Assembly (NCBI RefSeq): GCF_900547205.1
Contig: NZ_URFY01000018.1
Location: 1 to 64,000, forward strand
DNA length: 64,000 bases
Source of the DNA: an uncultured Bacteroides sp.
GTDB lineage: Bacteria > Bacteroidota > Bacteroidia > Bacteroidales > Bacteroidaceae
Reading direction: 5' to 3'
Position 1 is the first letter of the stretch, and each line of letters opens with the position of its first letter. Made by a program: the position numbers and the translations under genes. This document shows, in pieces, positions 50,595 through 59,569 of this stretch. The notes under the pieces are model-generated. The model saw only the letters and a list, made by a program, of their open reading frames with translations, was not told the origin of the DNA and did not search any database.

Positions 50595-52277
50595 TTATAG
50601 CAGACTTTTCCTTTTTGACAATGTATCATGATTGTTCTTCAAATCTGTCCAGTCTACTTTCTTTTTCGTATCGATGCCATTGATATATTTTTCAATGTTG
50701 GTATAACCATCACCATTGCAATCTTTCACAGCATCCGTCGGATCATTCGGATTGAGTCCATTGGCTATCTCCCAAGCATCCGGCATACCGTCACCGTCAG
50801 AATCGACATTAGGCTCTCCTTTATATTCGGGCAACCCGCCTACCTGACGAATATCAGTGATGATACCTTGTTTATAAGAATCGGCAGGCAAACGTCTTTT
50901 TACATAAGGAGAAACAAATTCGGGAGCATCTTTCACGTAAATAGCCTTTCCTGTTTGCACGGTCTTGACAATACGTGCATCTACGGCATCCCGCTTCGGA
51001 AAGTTAGATCCTACATTATCCATCACGAAGTTATAAGCTTTCTTCGTATCCATAATGGTTACAGGCGAGGTTTTGAAAGGCTCGTTCACTTTGATTTCCG
51101 GCAAGAACGTAGCAGCATCCACATCGCTGGCAAGTTGCACGCCACCGTTCCAATTGTCTTTTGTCACCTTGGAGTTACCATGCACGATATTCCCGTTCAC
51201 ATAAGCTTTTCCGAAAGACTTAGGTCGGCTCTTATCACGTCCGGCTTCGGGTTTCAGAAGACGGTAAGAAATAGGTTTATCCAACGGAGTGATGGGACCC
51301 GGTTTATAATAATTGTTGATGATATTATAGAGACTCTTGTTATCGCCTCCGTCTACAGAGCGATTCCACCAGTTGAATACTACATTGTTGACGAAATTAA
51401 AGTCGCCATCCATACCCACCGAGCAGTTGCGGCTAATGTTCGATGCAAAGAGATTGCGACAGAACATACTGTTGTGTCCGCCGATGGTTGCACCGAAGGC
51501 ATGATTGTAGGCATCCAACGCTTCCGAGAAAACAGAATTTTGAATCGTGATATTTACGGTAGGTAGCTTCAATCCGTATCCATCCGCCCCTCTATTATAT
51601 ACATGGCGATAGATAGACATATTTTCGTCCAGTCCCCAGCTTGCCGATAGATGGTCAATCATGATATTTCCAACCGCGTTCCCTCCTACCGCATCATCAC
51701 GGAAAGCAACATCCTGCGCACCGCGGCGGAAACGCATATGGCGGATAACGACATCATGTGTATCAATAAGGAAAGAGTGCCCTGTGACACAAACCCCGTC
51801 TCCGGGAGCTGTCTGTCCTGCGATAGTCACATAAGGAGCACGTACTTTTATCGGACTTTTCAAACGGATGACACCTGAAACATTGAACACAATGACGCGT
51901 GCACCTCCTGTTTCACAAGCTTCGCGGAAAGTTCCGGGACCAGAATCGTCTAGTGAAGTAACGACTATGACTTTACCGCCACGTCCACCCGGCGTATACA
52001 TTCCGCCCCCTTCCGCACCGGGGAAAGCTGGGATATTACTCTTAATCAAATCTTCGGGTTTAGAAGCCCACGGCTTATAAGGTCTTCCTTTCTGCGCTTC
52101 TTCCAGAACTGTCGGCAGGGCTTTTTCCCATGCCTCGTTTGATTTCCTGTCAAATTCCGCTTCTTGTTTTGCTGCTCTTGCTTTTACCGAGTCAGGAATA
52201 ACGGGATACTGTGCCGCCGCAGGTAGTACGCACGCCACCAGTATCCATGTCGAAAATGCTTTCTTAATGTTGTTCAT
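50595..52277 (-). CDS. Pectate lyase family PL1 with calcium-binding repeat tail
   Basis: The 560-aa protein has a signal peptide (ends LPAAAQYP), then the PL1 beta-helix: IPAFPGAEGGGMYTPGGRGG, VIVVTSLDDSGPGTFREAC, APYVTIAGQTAPGDGVCV and DVVIRHMRFRRG. The pattern is that of the Bacteroides PL1_2-like group. Residues about 490-540 (DSDGDGMPDAWEIANGLN, DCNGDGYTNIEKYI) are calcium-binding repeats of the thrombospondin-3/EF type. It should cut homogalacturonan by beta-elimination, probably at the cell surface or in the periplasm. It follows the HTCS gene by 57 bp. Confidence 0.92.
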   Translation of the reverse strand: MNNIKKAFSTWILVACVLPAAAQYPVIPDSVKARAAKQEAEFDRKSNEAWEKALPTVLEEAQKGRPYKPWASKPEDLIKSNIPAFPGAEGGGMYTPGGRGGKVIVVTSLDDSGPGTFREACETGGARVIVFNVSGVIRLKSPIKVRAPYVTIAGQTAPGDGVCVTGHSFLIDTHDVVIRHMRFRRGAQDVAFRDDAVGGNAVGNIMIDHLSASWGLDENMSIYRHVYNRGADGYGLKLPTVNITIQNSVFSEALDAYNHAFGATIGGHNSMFCRNLFASNISRNCSVGMDGDFNFVNNVVFNWWNRSVDGGDNKSLYNIINNYYKPGPITPLDKPISYRLLKPEAGRDKSRPKSFGKAYVNGNIVHGNSKVTKDNWNGGVQLASDVDAATFLPEIKVNEPFKTSPVTIMDTKKAYNFVMDNVGSNFPKRDAVDARIVKTVQTGKAIYVKDAPEFVSPYVKRRLPADSYKQGIITDIRQVGGLPEYKGEPNVDSDGDGMPDAWEIANGLNPNDPTDAVKDCNGDGYTNIEKYINGIDTKKKVDWTDLKNNHDTLSKRKSLL

Positions 52278-52334
52278 TCTATCGAATCTTAATAGGTTTC
52301 TATAAGGACGATTAAGAATGCCTTTTGTAATCGG

Positions 52335-55300
52335 TTATTCCTTCCCTTTCCGCCATTCATTCATATATTCGCGAGGAGTCTGATTATATTTCTTCCTGAA
52401 ACACTTACTATAATATCCCGAATCCTTGAATCCTACCGCAAAAGCAACTTCGGAAACACTTAAATCCGTGTTCTTAATCAACTCGACAGATTTATTCAGA
52501 CGAATTTCTTTCACAAGGTCGACGGGGGCCAATCCGGTAAGGCTCTTCAACTTCTTGAAGAATGCCGAACGGCTCAATCCGATGCCCGAAGCGATGGTAT
52601 CTATATTAAAGTCGCTATCATCCATATTTTCCTCAATCACCTGATGTATCTTTTCGAGGAATTGCACATCCTTCTTCACGAGGAATTGCTCATAAGTATC
52701 CTCTTCCGTTGTCGATTGATTCTCCATTTGTTGGCGGATTCGTTCACGGAATCCTTTCCGCTCGTTAAGCAGTTGCTCGATACGAGCCAACAGATATTCT
52801 TTGCTGAACGGCTTGGTGATATAGGCATTGGCACCTAGCGTTATCGCTTTAGTCTTAGCGCCTTCGTCGTTCTTGGCCGTCAGGATGATAACAGGAATAT
52901 GGCTAATCTGGAAATCCTTACGAATGGATTGCAGCATTTCCAGTCCGTCCATTTCGGGCATCATCTGGTCGGTCACTACAATATCCGGATGATAAAGATG
53001 AACTTTCTTCAATCCTTCCACCCCGTTGTTGGCAATATGAATATTAAATTTATCCTCCAACTGAAGCTTAATCAACTGGCAGAGATCCTTGTTATCTTCC
53101 ACCAACAGGAGTGTAGGCAAAGAAGCATTGATTTCCATTTCTTCTTCTATGTCCGCATCTTGGGTAGCAACATTGTCTTCACCGATGACAACAGATACCG
53201 TCTCCGTGTCGCCCACATAGAAATCAACTTCCGAAGCACGATAATGCTCTTTGTCCAACAATAGCTCTACGATGAATACAGCCCCCTGCCCTTCCGGACT
53301 TTCCGCACGAATCAATCCGTGATGGAGGTTTACTATTTCTTTAGAAAGCGCCAATCCGATGCCCGTGCCCTGATAATACGGATTCTTAGAGTTTTCTCCC
53401 TGCGAGAAGCGCTCGAATATCTCAGCCAGTTTATTTTGTGGAATACCCACTCCATTATCTTCCACGCGAAGGAAGCAACGTTTCCCATCATCCGTCAATC
53501 CGGTGGTTACATAAACACTTCCTCCGGCTGGGGTGAATTTAAAGGCGTTGGAAATGATGTTGCGGATTACAATACTCAATTTATCCTTATCAGCCCACAC
53601 CATAATCGATTCATCCGGCAGTTGGAAAGTGAAGCTTATTTCATTTTCTTCCGAAAGTACACGGAACTCTTTCTGGAAAGACGCCACCATCTCGTTGAAG
53701 TCTATCAACGATACGTGCAGACGCATCTTACCATTCTGAATCTTCCGGAAATCGAGAATCTGATTGACGAGTTGCAACATCTGATTGGTGTTCTTCTCCA
53801 TCAGTTCTACATATTGAAGTCCTTTGGGAGATAGTTCTTCGCGCTCTTTCAGTTCTTGTATAGGTCCTTTTATCAGTGTCAGAGGTGTGCGAAGTTCATG
53901 CGATATATTAGTAAAGAACTTGATTTTCATTTCCGAAACCCGCTGCTCGATATAAATGTCGTTCTTCATCTTAATCATGAAGAAAGCCAAACGCAGACCG
54001 AAGTAAAGAGCTGCGATGCCGAGAATGACGTAGATAAGCGTTGCCCACCAACTCAGCCACCAAGGTGGAAGTATAGTGATGGCAAGCGTCCTGCTGGATA
54101 TAGATTCCGGATTTGCTTCATCCATCGTTTCCACCCGGAAGATGTAATCTCCGGGGGGAACATTGGTATAGGAAGCTATACGGTTCTTTCCGCTATAATG
54201 CCACTCCTTCTCATATCCGCTGAGAATGTAGCGATAGGACACCCGGTTCTGGTTATAGAAATTCAATCCGGCAAACTCAATGGTAAACATGGACTGGTCG
54301 TGTTTCAGCCGAATGGCGTCCGTGTAGATAATTGATTCCGTCAATGGACATTCGCTGAAACTACGCAAATCACGGTTGGATACTTTGAAATCAACGATAC
54401 GCGTGTCGTAGTTGGTATGCTGTGTCTCCAATTTATCCGGGGAGAAACTCAGGATGCCCTGTCGGGTTCCTACCCATAAGTCACCATTCAGTGTGCGGAG
54501 TGCACTTCCCTCTTCCAGTTCTACATTTTGGAAACCGTCATACTTATCGTAATTACGAAACTGTTCGGTAGCTTTGTTGAAACAGGACAAGCCGATTTCC
54601 GTAGTAAACCACAGATTCCCGTTTTTATCTTCGACGATGGATTTAACTACATCATTATTCATACCTTCACGCATTCCGTACGATTTAAAAATCGGTTCAT
54701 GCCTGTCCTTATCGTAGCTTACCAGTCTGTTCAAACCTCCTCCAAACACGCTGACCCAGATTTGCGAATCGCTGTCTTTGTATAGTACATAAATATCGTT
54801 GTCCGCCACGTTTGAACGGTCGCTTATTTGGCGATATGTCTCAAACTGAATCTCTTCGGGAGCGTTGAAATGCCCGTCGAAGGACATCAGTCCATCCATC
54901 GTACCCACCCAGATGCGGCCATTCTCGTCCTCCGTCATGGTGCGTACTTCCATATAAAGCCCGTAAGCAGGATATTGTTTCAATCCATTGTATTTATGTT
55001 TAAATACGGTCGTCCCGTGTTCTTCGGCTATCAGATTCAGACCTCCTCCAAGCAAGCCGACCCATATGCGACCCTGACTATCCTGATAAGTAAAATACGC
55101 ATCATTGTTGCTGATAGAGTTGGGATTCTTCGGGTCGTTTATGTAGCGGGTGAAGCGCAAGCAATGGGGAGAGTTCATATCAGGCTCGGCCTTTACCAGT
55201 CCGTTTCCTTTGGTAGAGAACCACAGATTACCGTCTTTATCCTCCATGATGTGGTAAACTGCACCGAGCAGGTAGTTCTTGTCCGAAAATATCTGTTTCA

Positions 55301-56759
55301 CTTGCCCATTACGGTCTAGTCGATAGAGAGCCTGCCAGCGAGTTCCCACCCAGATGTCTCCATTCTTTGCCTGGAAAAGCGCACGTATTCCCTGATTCCA
55401 GGAGGTCGATCTTTCGTCGTTTATAGGAGTTGGCGAAACTTCAGTCAATAATTGGAATTGCTTTTTAGGGAAGTTGACCCTGTAAACTCCGCTTCCGGTT
55501 GAAGCGAGCCAAAGAATGCCATCCTTGTCGAGCAAGAGATGGAAGAATAATTGGTCGGGAAGGTCGTCGGAGAATGGTTTAAGTTGATTGATGCGGGTCA
55601 TCGACAGTTTATCCCTGTCGAACAGGAGTATTTCCCCTCCGGGAGTCAAGAAGAACATTCCCTGTTCGCCGGCATCTTGCATTTCAAAGTCTCCGATGGA
55701 GTTTTGATTGGGAAATTCAAAACGATGGCTGCTCTTGTTCAAAGGGTCGTAGTAGGTCAATGCTCGATTGCCTTCCTGGAACCATATTTTATCATATTTA
55801 TCATTGAATATGACCCCTCCATTCTTTTCGGAGATGGTAAACGGAAGTTTAGTAAGTTGCTTGTAGCCTATATTATATTCGTATACGCCTTCGTTGGTAG
55901 TAATGTACATTAAGCCGGATTCGGTGACCAACAGGTTTGAAATGGATTCCTTGATTTCCGGTATTTCGTATCGGTTGACTACTCCGTTTTGAGGGTCGAT
56001 ACTGTAGATTTGCCCGTTCTTATCTCCTAACCACAAGAAGTTGGCATTGAAGGAAGCGCAAGTAAACTGGTCGGCGTTGGCGGAAACTTTCTTCTGGATA
56101 AAGTCGGCAGGCTTGTCTCGTAAGGCTTCCCCTTTTCTCAAAGAGAGAATCTTATAGTCCATGCCAATCCAATTGATAAATTCGGAAGTTTCACAGAACA
56201 CGTTATGCTTCAAGCGCATATCATATACATTGACGTTGGGGCGCGAATCGTGGAGTTGCCTCATCGTTATCTTGCCATCCTTGTCGGTATAGGCACGCAG
56301 GAGGCTCTTATCTTTGGTGAGCAATAGCACATCTCCGTCTTCCGTGGTCTGAATCTTGATAATCTGGATATTTTCGGAGTACTCCTTTACGTCGTCGTAT
56401 ACGGCATGAAAGCTTTCGTGACGCTTGTCGAAGAGGTAGAGTTTACGGTCGATTGTCTTTATCCACAGGAAACCGTTTTTGTCTTCTACGATGCGTTGTA
56501 TCTTGCGGGGAGGGATGTCGGCGGAATAAAATCCGTCGTGGTTATCGTAAGAACGGAATTTACTGCCGTCAAAGCTGCACAGACCGTACCAAGTGCCAAA
56601 CCAGATAAAACCGTCCTGTCCTTTCAAAGTACAATTGACGATATTATTGGGCAAACCGCGTTCGGCAGTGTAATGCTCTACTATCATGTTCGGATAGGCA
56701 AAGACGGGGATTCCTATCTGCAAGATGATTATAAATATCAGTAAAATGTGCTTTTTCAT
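52335..56759 (-). CDS. HTCS regulator of the pectin locus
   Basis: This 1474-aa hybrid sensor has a signal peptide (about 1-21), some fourteen Reg_prop propeller units (DGFIWFGTWYGLCSFDG, GDIWVGTRWQALYRLDR, GRIWVGTMDGLMSFDG), a Y_Y_Y domain, a membrane helix at about 893-920, kinase His954 (NISHELRTPLT), ATPase motifs (IISNAFKFT, DNGVGIP, GTGIGLALS), a receiver with Asp1264 (VVTDQMMPEMDG) and an AraC HTH at about 1375-1470. The setting among pectinolytic genes suggests that it senses a pectin or rhamnogalacturonan fragment and activates the locus. The gene lies between two leftward enzyme groups, behind a terminator at 56857-56904. Confidence 0.95.
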   Translation of the reverse strand: MKKHILLIFIIILQIGIPVFAYPNMIVEHYTAERGLPNNIVNCTLKGQDGFIWFGTWYGLCSFDGSKFRSYDNHDGFYSADIPPRKIQRIVEDKNGFLWIKTIDRKLYLFDKRHESFHAVYDDVKEYSENIQIIKIQTTEDGDVLLLTKDKSLLRAYTDKDGKITMRQLHDSRPNVNVYDMRLKHNVFCETSEFINWIGMDYKILSLRKGEALRDKPADFIQKKVSANADQFTCASFNANFLWLGDKNGQIYSIDPQNGVVNRYEIPEIKESISNLLVTESGLMYITTNEGVYEYNIGYKQLTKLPFTISEKNGGVIFNDKYDKIWFQEGNRALTYYDPLNKSSHRFEFPNQNSIGDFEMQDAGEQGMFFLTPGGEILLFDRDKLSMTRINQLKPFSDDLPDQLFFHLLLDKDGILWLASTGSGVYRVNFPKKQFQLLTEVSPTPINDERSTSWNQGIRALFQAKNGDIWVGTRWQALYRLDRNGQVKQIFSDKNYLLGAVYHIMEDKDGNLWFSTKGNGLVKAEPDMNSPHCLRFTRYINDPKNPNSISNNDAYFTYQDSQGRIWVGLLGGGLNLIAEEHGTTVFKHKYNGLKQYPAYGLYMEVRTMTEDENGRIWVGTMDGLMSFDGHFNAPEEIQFETYRQISDRSNVADNDIYVLYKDSDSQIWVSVFGGGLNRLVSYDKDRHEPIFKSYGMREGMNNDVVKSIVEDKNGNLWFTTEIGLSCFNKATEQFRNYDKYDGFQNVELEEGSALRTLNGDLWVGTRQGILSFSPDKLETQHTNYDTRIVDFKVSNRDLRSFSECPLTESIIYTDAIRLKHDQSMFTIEFAGLNFYNQNRVSYRYILSGYEKEWHYSGKNRIASYTNVPPGDYIFRVETMDEANPESISSRTLAITILPPWWLSWWATLIYVILGIAALYFGLRLAFFMIKMKNDIYIEQRVSEMKIKFFTNISHELRTPLTLIKGPIQELKEREELSPKGLQYVELMEKNTNQMLQLVNQILDFRKIQNGKMRLHVSLIDFNEMVASFQKEFRVLSEENEISFTFQLPDESIMVWADKDKLSIVIRNIISNAFKFTPAGGSVYVTTGLTDDGKRCFLRVEDNGVGIPQNKLAEIFERFSQGENSKNPYYQGTGIGLALSKEIVNLHHGLIRAESPEGQGAVFIVELLLDKEHYRASEVDFYVGDTETVSVVIGEDNVATQDADIEEEMEINASLPTLLLVEDNKDLCQLIKLQLEDKFNIHIANNGVEGLKKVHLYHPDIVVTDQMMPEMDGLEMLQSIRKDFQISHIPVIILTAKNDEGAKTKAITLGANAYITKPFSKEYLLARIEQLLNERKGFRERIRQQMENQSTTEEDTYEQFLVKKDVQFLEKIHQVIEENMDDSDFNIDTIASGIGLSRSAFFKKLKSLTGLAPVDLVKEIRLNKSVELIKNTDLSVSEVAFAVGFKDSGYYSKCFRKKYNQTPREYMNEWRKGKE

Positions 56760-56856
56760 GGTCTTTTATATTAATAAGGAAGCAAAATACGTATCAAAGA
56801 TACTGCTTTTTGATAAATTGGGACAAGAATTGATGAATTCTTGCTTCGTTTCGTCT

Positions 56857-56904
56857 AAAAAGTAGCAAGAATAGGACAATCCAGCTCCATTCTTGCTATT
56901 TTTT
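56857..56904 (-). terminator. Terminator after the GH2 gene
   Basis: TAGCAAGAAT (56863-56872) pairs with ATTCTTGCTA (56889-56898), extended by A/T runs with one bulge; the minus strand ends in CTACTTTTT. Immediately downstream is an 8-bp palindrome CAAGAATT/AATTCTTG (56824-56843), repeating the same CAAGAAT core, upstream of the HTCS gene. Confidence 0.75.
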
Positions 56905-56920
56905 GAACGAAAGGAAGTCC

Positions 56921-59569
56921 TCACTTTCCTGTTCCGAACTCAGTTTGCTGGCGTTCTACTTCATCCAGCAATTTCCTGCGTTCTTCTTCCGATAATTGTA
57001 CTTTTCCTTTGTCTGTTTCGCCAGACGAACTCCTGTTTATCATTGACGGAGCGCTTTTCTTCACATCTTTCACCTGTTCGTCATAACAAAAAGGTAATTC
57101 GGCAGGGATACTTTCAAACTCTATTTCAGCAGCAGTGGGAGCTTGGGTTCCTTCAAACTGCACACGGGCTTTCACTTTTATCTTACCCGCCTTTTGTGTG
57201 GAACGGACAAGCAAAGGAGCAGATCCAAATTCCACCGCACGGGGATTGGCACCTATCTCAGCATCTCCAATGATTTCACCTTCACCTTCTACGGTAAAGA
57301 CAATATTCTCTTTTGCCAATCGACGCACGTTTCCGCTATCATCGGTCACTTCGGCAACCACAACGATGAAATCCGAACCATCGGCTACCAGATTCACTTT
57401 CTGAGTGTCCACATACAGACGCAGTTTCGTAGAACGACGTGAGGGCATCTTCTTCTGTGTGCAAACCACTTTTCCGTTGATTATGCCTTCGGCAACCATA
57501 TTCACTTTCTGCCAGTTCTTCTGCGTATAGCTATATCCGCGCGCTTCCCAGAAATCCCAAACATCGTTGAAGACCACCGGTGCATTAGGCATATGCCCCT
57601 TGGCATGAACAACCGGCTTCGTCCAAGTCTTTGTTCCATCGTAAATAGACAGGCGAACGGAATCGCAGTTACTGAACACAACGACATCCTTATCAGAGAA
57701 CTGCGACATTTCGTGAGCGATGAACAGCATCGGACCCGATTCTGCCAACGGATGCTGAAGGCTTGCCGGAGACTGGCTGCGGAACATCTCGTAAGCATAC
57801 TTCTTCTGACGGAAAGCGTCATAGATACCTCCCCAATATGGGTCGGGATGATAACCGCGCTGATGGTCGAAGGGATGCCATTGGGCACCTCCGATGAACA
57901 ATCCCGTGGTGCGATACATTTCATCATAGCTTTTTGCCAAGGATAACGCCTGCACCAATAAAGGGCGTTCTCCCCAACTGCGACTGGCACGGTTGTTATT
58001 GTTGTGGGCATACCAATCGTCCACATTCTCTCCAAATTCACGGGTGAAGATACATTGCTCCGGTCTGTCCGCCTTTTCATCATCGCCCGGCCAGCCGTAA
58101 ACAACCTCATAATGCTCCTTCACTCCCGCCGAATGAACATCGGCAGCAGCTACGGGACGACCCGGGTAGGGATATTCATCTTTGGTAATCTGGAGTGCCT
58201 TCAATGCAAAGTCCAGCGGATAGCGTGTCTCGTTCAATATAGGTTCCCACATCAATACAGAAGGATGATTACGGTCACGACGAATCATTTCGCGAGTATT
58301 CTGATGTACCAATTCTCCGAATTTTTGGTCTTTGTTCCAGTATTGCCATCCCGGAGTGGCGACGATAACGAACAGTCCGAGTTCGTCGCAAGCATCCATA
58401 AAGGAAGGGTCTTGCGGATAATGCGCTACACGGATAATGGTGCATCCGGCATCGCGCAGACGTTTGGCGTCACGCCATTGCTGCGAGTTGGGAAGAGCAT
58501 TGCCTACATAAGCAAAGTCCTGATGACGGTTGGCACCTACTAGTTGCCCGAAGGGTTTGCCATTCAGCCAGAAGCCATCCTTACCGCGAAATTCCGCTAA
58601 GCGGATGCCGACACGGGTGGTTCCTCCGTCGATGGACTGATTGGCTTTCTTGATACGGGATTGCACCCTATATAAATAAGGTGTATCGGGCGACCAGAGT
58701 TTGGGGCTCTTGACCGTCATCTGCTGACGAATGGTTTTCTTTTCTCCGGGCTTCAGGGAGAGTTTGCTGGATGTTCGTTTGATAAGTTTACCCTCGGCAT
58801 CCGTCAGTGTGGTTTCTATGCTTACGGATTCGGGAGCAGGGGCATCGTTTCGAACTTCTGTGTCTACATATACCTTGGTACTCTTCTCACTAATCTTATC
58901 AAAATGGACAAATACACCTCCACCGCCAACGGTTTGTGAATCGATGGCATCGGTAATGGCAACGGGAGATTTGGCTATCATCCATACATCACGGTAGATG
59001 CCGCCATGATAGGCGAAGTCTAATGTATATTGACGTTTTCCGGGAGGATAGGATTTGTCGTCGCTATTATCTACGAAAACAGCAAGCAGACAGGAGTCTC
59101 CGGCTTTGACACCGTTAGCTGTCAGGTCTAGAGTGAAAGGCAGATAACCACCGATGTGTTCTTTGATTCGTTTACCGTTCAGGTAAAGAACTTGCCGACC
59201 CATTGCTGCTTCAAAATGGAGAAGTACTCGCTGTCCTTTTGTTTCGGCAGGAAGTACGAAGTGTTTGCGATACCAAGCGGGGCCTTGATAGTTGCGGCAT
59301 CCGCTGCCTTCGGCAGGCAGTAGTTCCACGGTGTGCGGGGTAGAGACTACTTCCCAGGAACGGTCGTCGAAATCGACGGCTTCCGCTCCGCGGACGTCTC
59401 CTTTGAAGAAACGCCAGCCGGGGTTGAAGTTATATACTTGCCGTCCGCTACCGGGGAGCTGCACGAATCCGGCAACGGATGTCTCGGGGCGATAAGTTTC
59501 TGTTGCTTGTCCTGAGAAGGAGAATAGCAACAAAAGGGCTGATAAAATCAAAAATGCTTTTCTATTCAT
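56921..59569 (-). CDS. Glycoside hydrolase family GH2 enzyme
   Basis: The 882-aa protein has a signal peptide (ends FSGQATET), a sugar-binding jelly-roll domain (about 40-200; WYRKHFVLP, HIGGYLPFTLDLT), an immunoglobulin-like domain (about 215-325), the TIM barrel (about 330-600) and C-terminal beta domains. The GH2 acid/base lies in NE at 446-447 (MWEPILNETRY) and the nucleophile is probably E511 (FTREFGENVDDW). In pectin loci GH2 members act as beta-galactosidases, beta-glucuronidases or arabinosidases; the exact activity is unclear. Its ATG overlaps the stop of the DUF5703 gene (ATGA). Confidence 0.9.
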   Translation of the reverse strand: MNRKAFLILSALLLLFSFSGQATETYRPETSVAGFVQLPGSGRQVYNFNPGWRFFKGDVRGAEAVDFDDRSWEVVSTPHTVELLPAEGSGCRNYQGPAWYRKHFVLPAETKGQRVLLHFEAAMGRQVLYLNGKRIKEHIGGYLPFTLDLTANGVKAGDSCLLAVFVDNSDDKSYPPGKRQYTLDFAYHGGIYRDVWMIAKSPVAITDAIDSQTVGGGGVFVHFDKISEKSTKVYVDTEVRNDAPAPESVSIETTLTDAEGKLIKRTSSKLSLKPGEKKTIRQQMTVKSPKLWSPDTPYLYRVQSRIKKANQSIDGGTTRVGIRLAEFRGKDGFWLNGKPFGQLVGANRHQDFAYVGNALPNSQQWRDAKRLRDAGCTIIRVAHYPQDPSFMDACDELGLFVIVATPGWQYWNKDQKFGELVHQNTREMIRRDRNHPSVLMWEPILNETRYPLDFALKALQITKDEYPYPGRPVAAADVHSAGVKEHYEVVYGWPGDDEKADRPEQCIFTREFGENVDDWYAHNNNNRASRSWGERPLLVQALSLAKSYDEMYRTTGLFIGGAQWHPFDHQRGYHPDPYWGGIYDAFRQKKYAYEMFRSQSPASLQHPLAESGPMLFIAHEMSQFSDKDVVVFSNCDSVRLSIYDGTKTWTKPVVHAKGHMPNAPVVFNDVWDFWEARGYSYTQKNWQKVNMVAEGIINGKVVCTQKKMPSRRSTKLRLYVDTQKVNLVADGSDFIVVVAEVTDDSGNVRRLAKENIVFTVEGEGEIIGDAEIGANPRAVEFGSAPLLVRSTQKAGKIKVKARVQFEGTQAPTAAEIEFESIPAELPFCYDEQVKDVKKSAPSMINRSSSGETDKGKVQLSEEERRKLLDEVERQQTEFGTGK

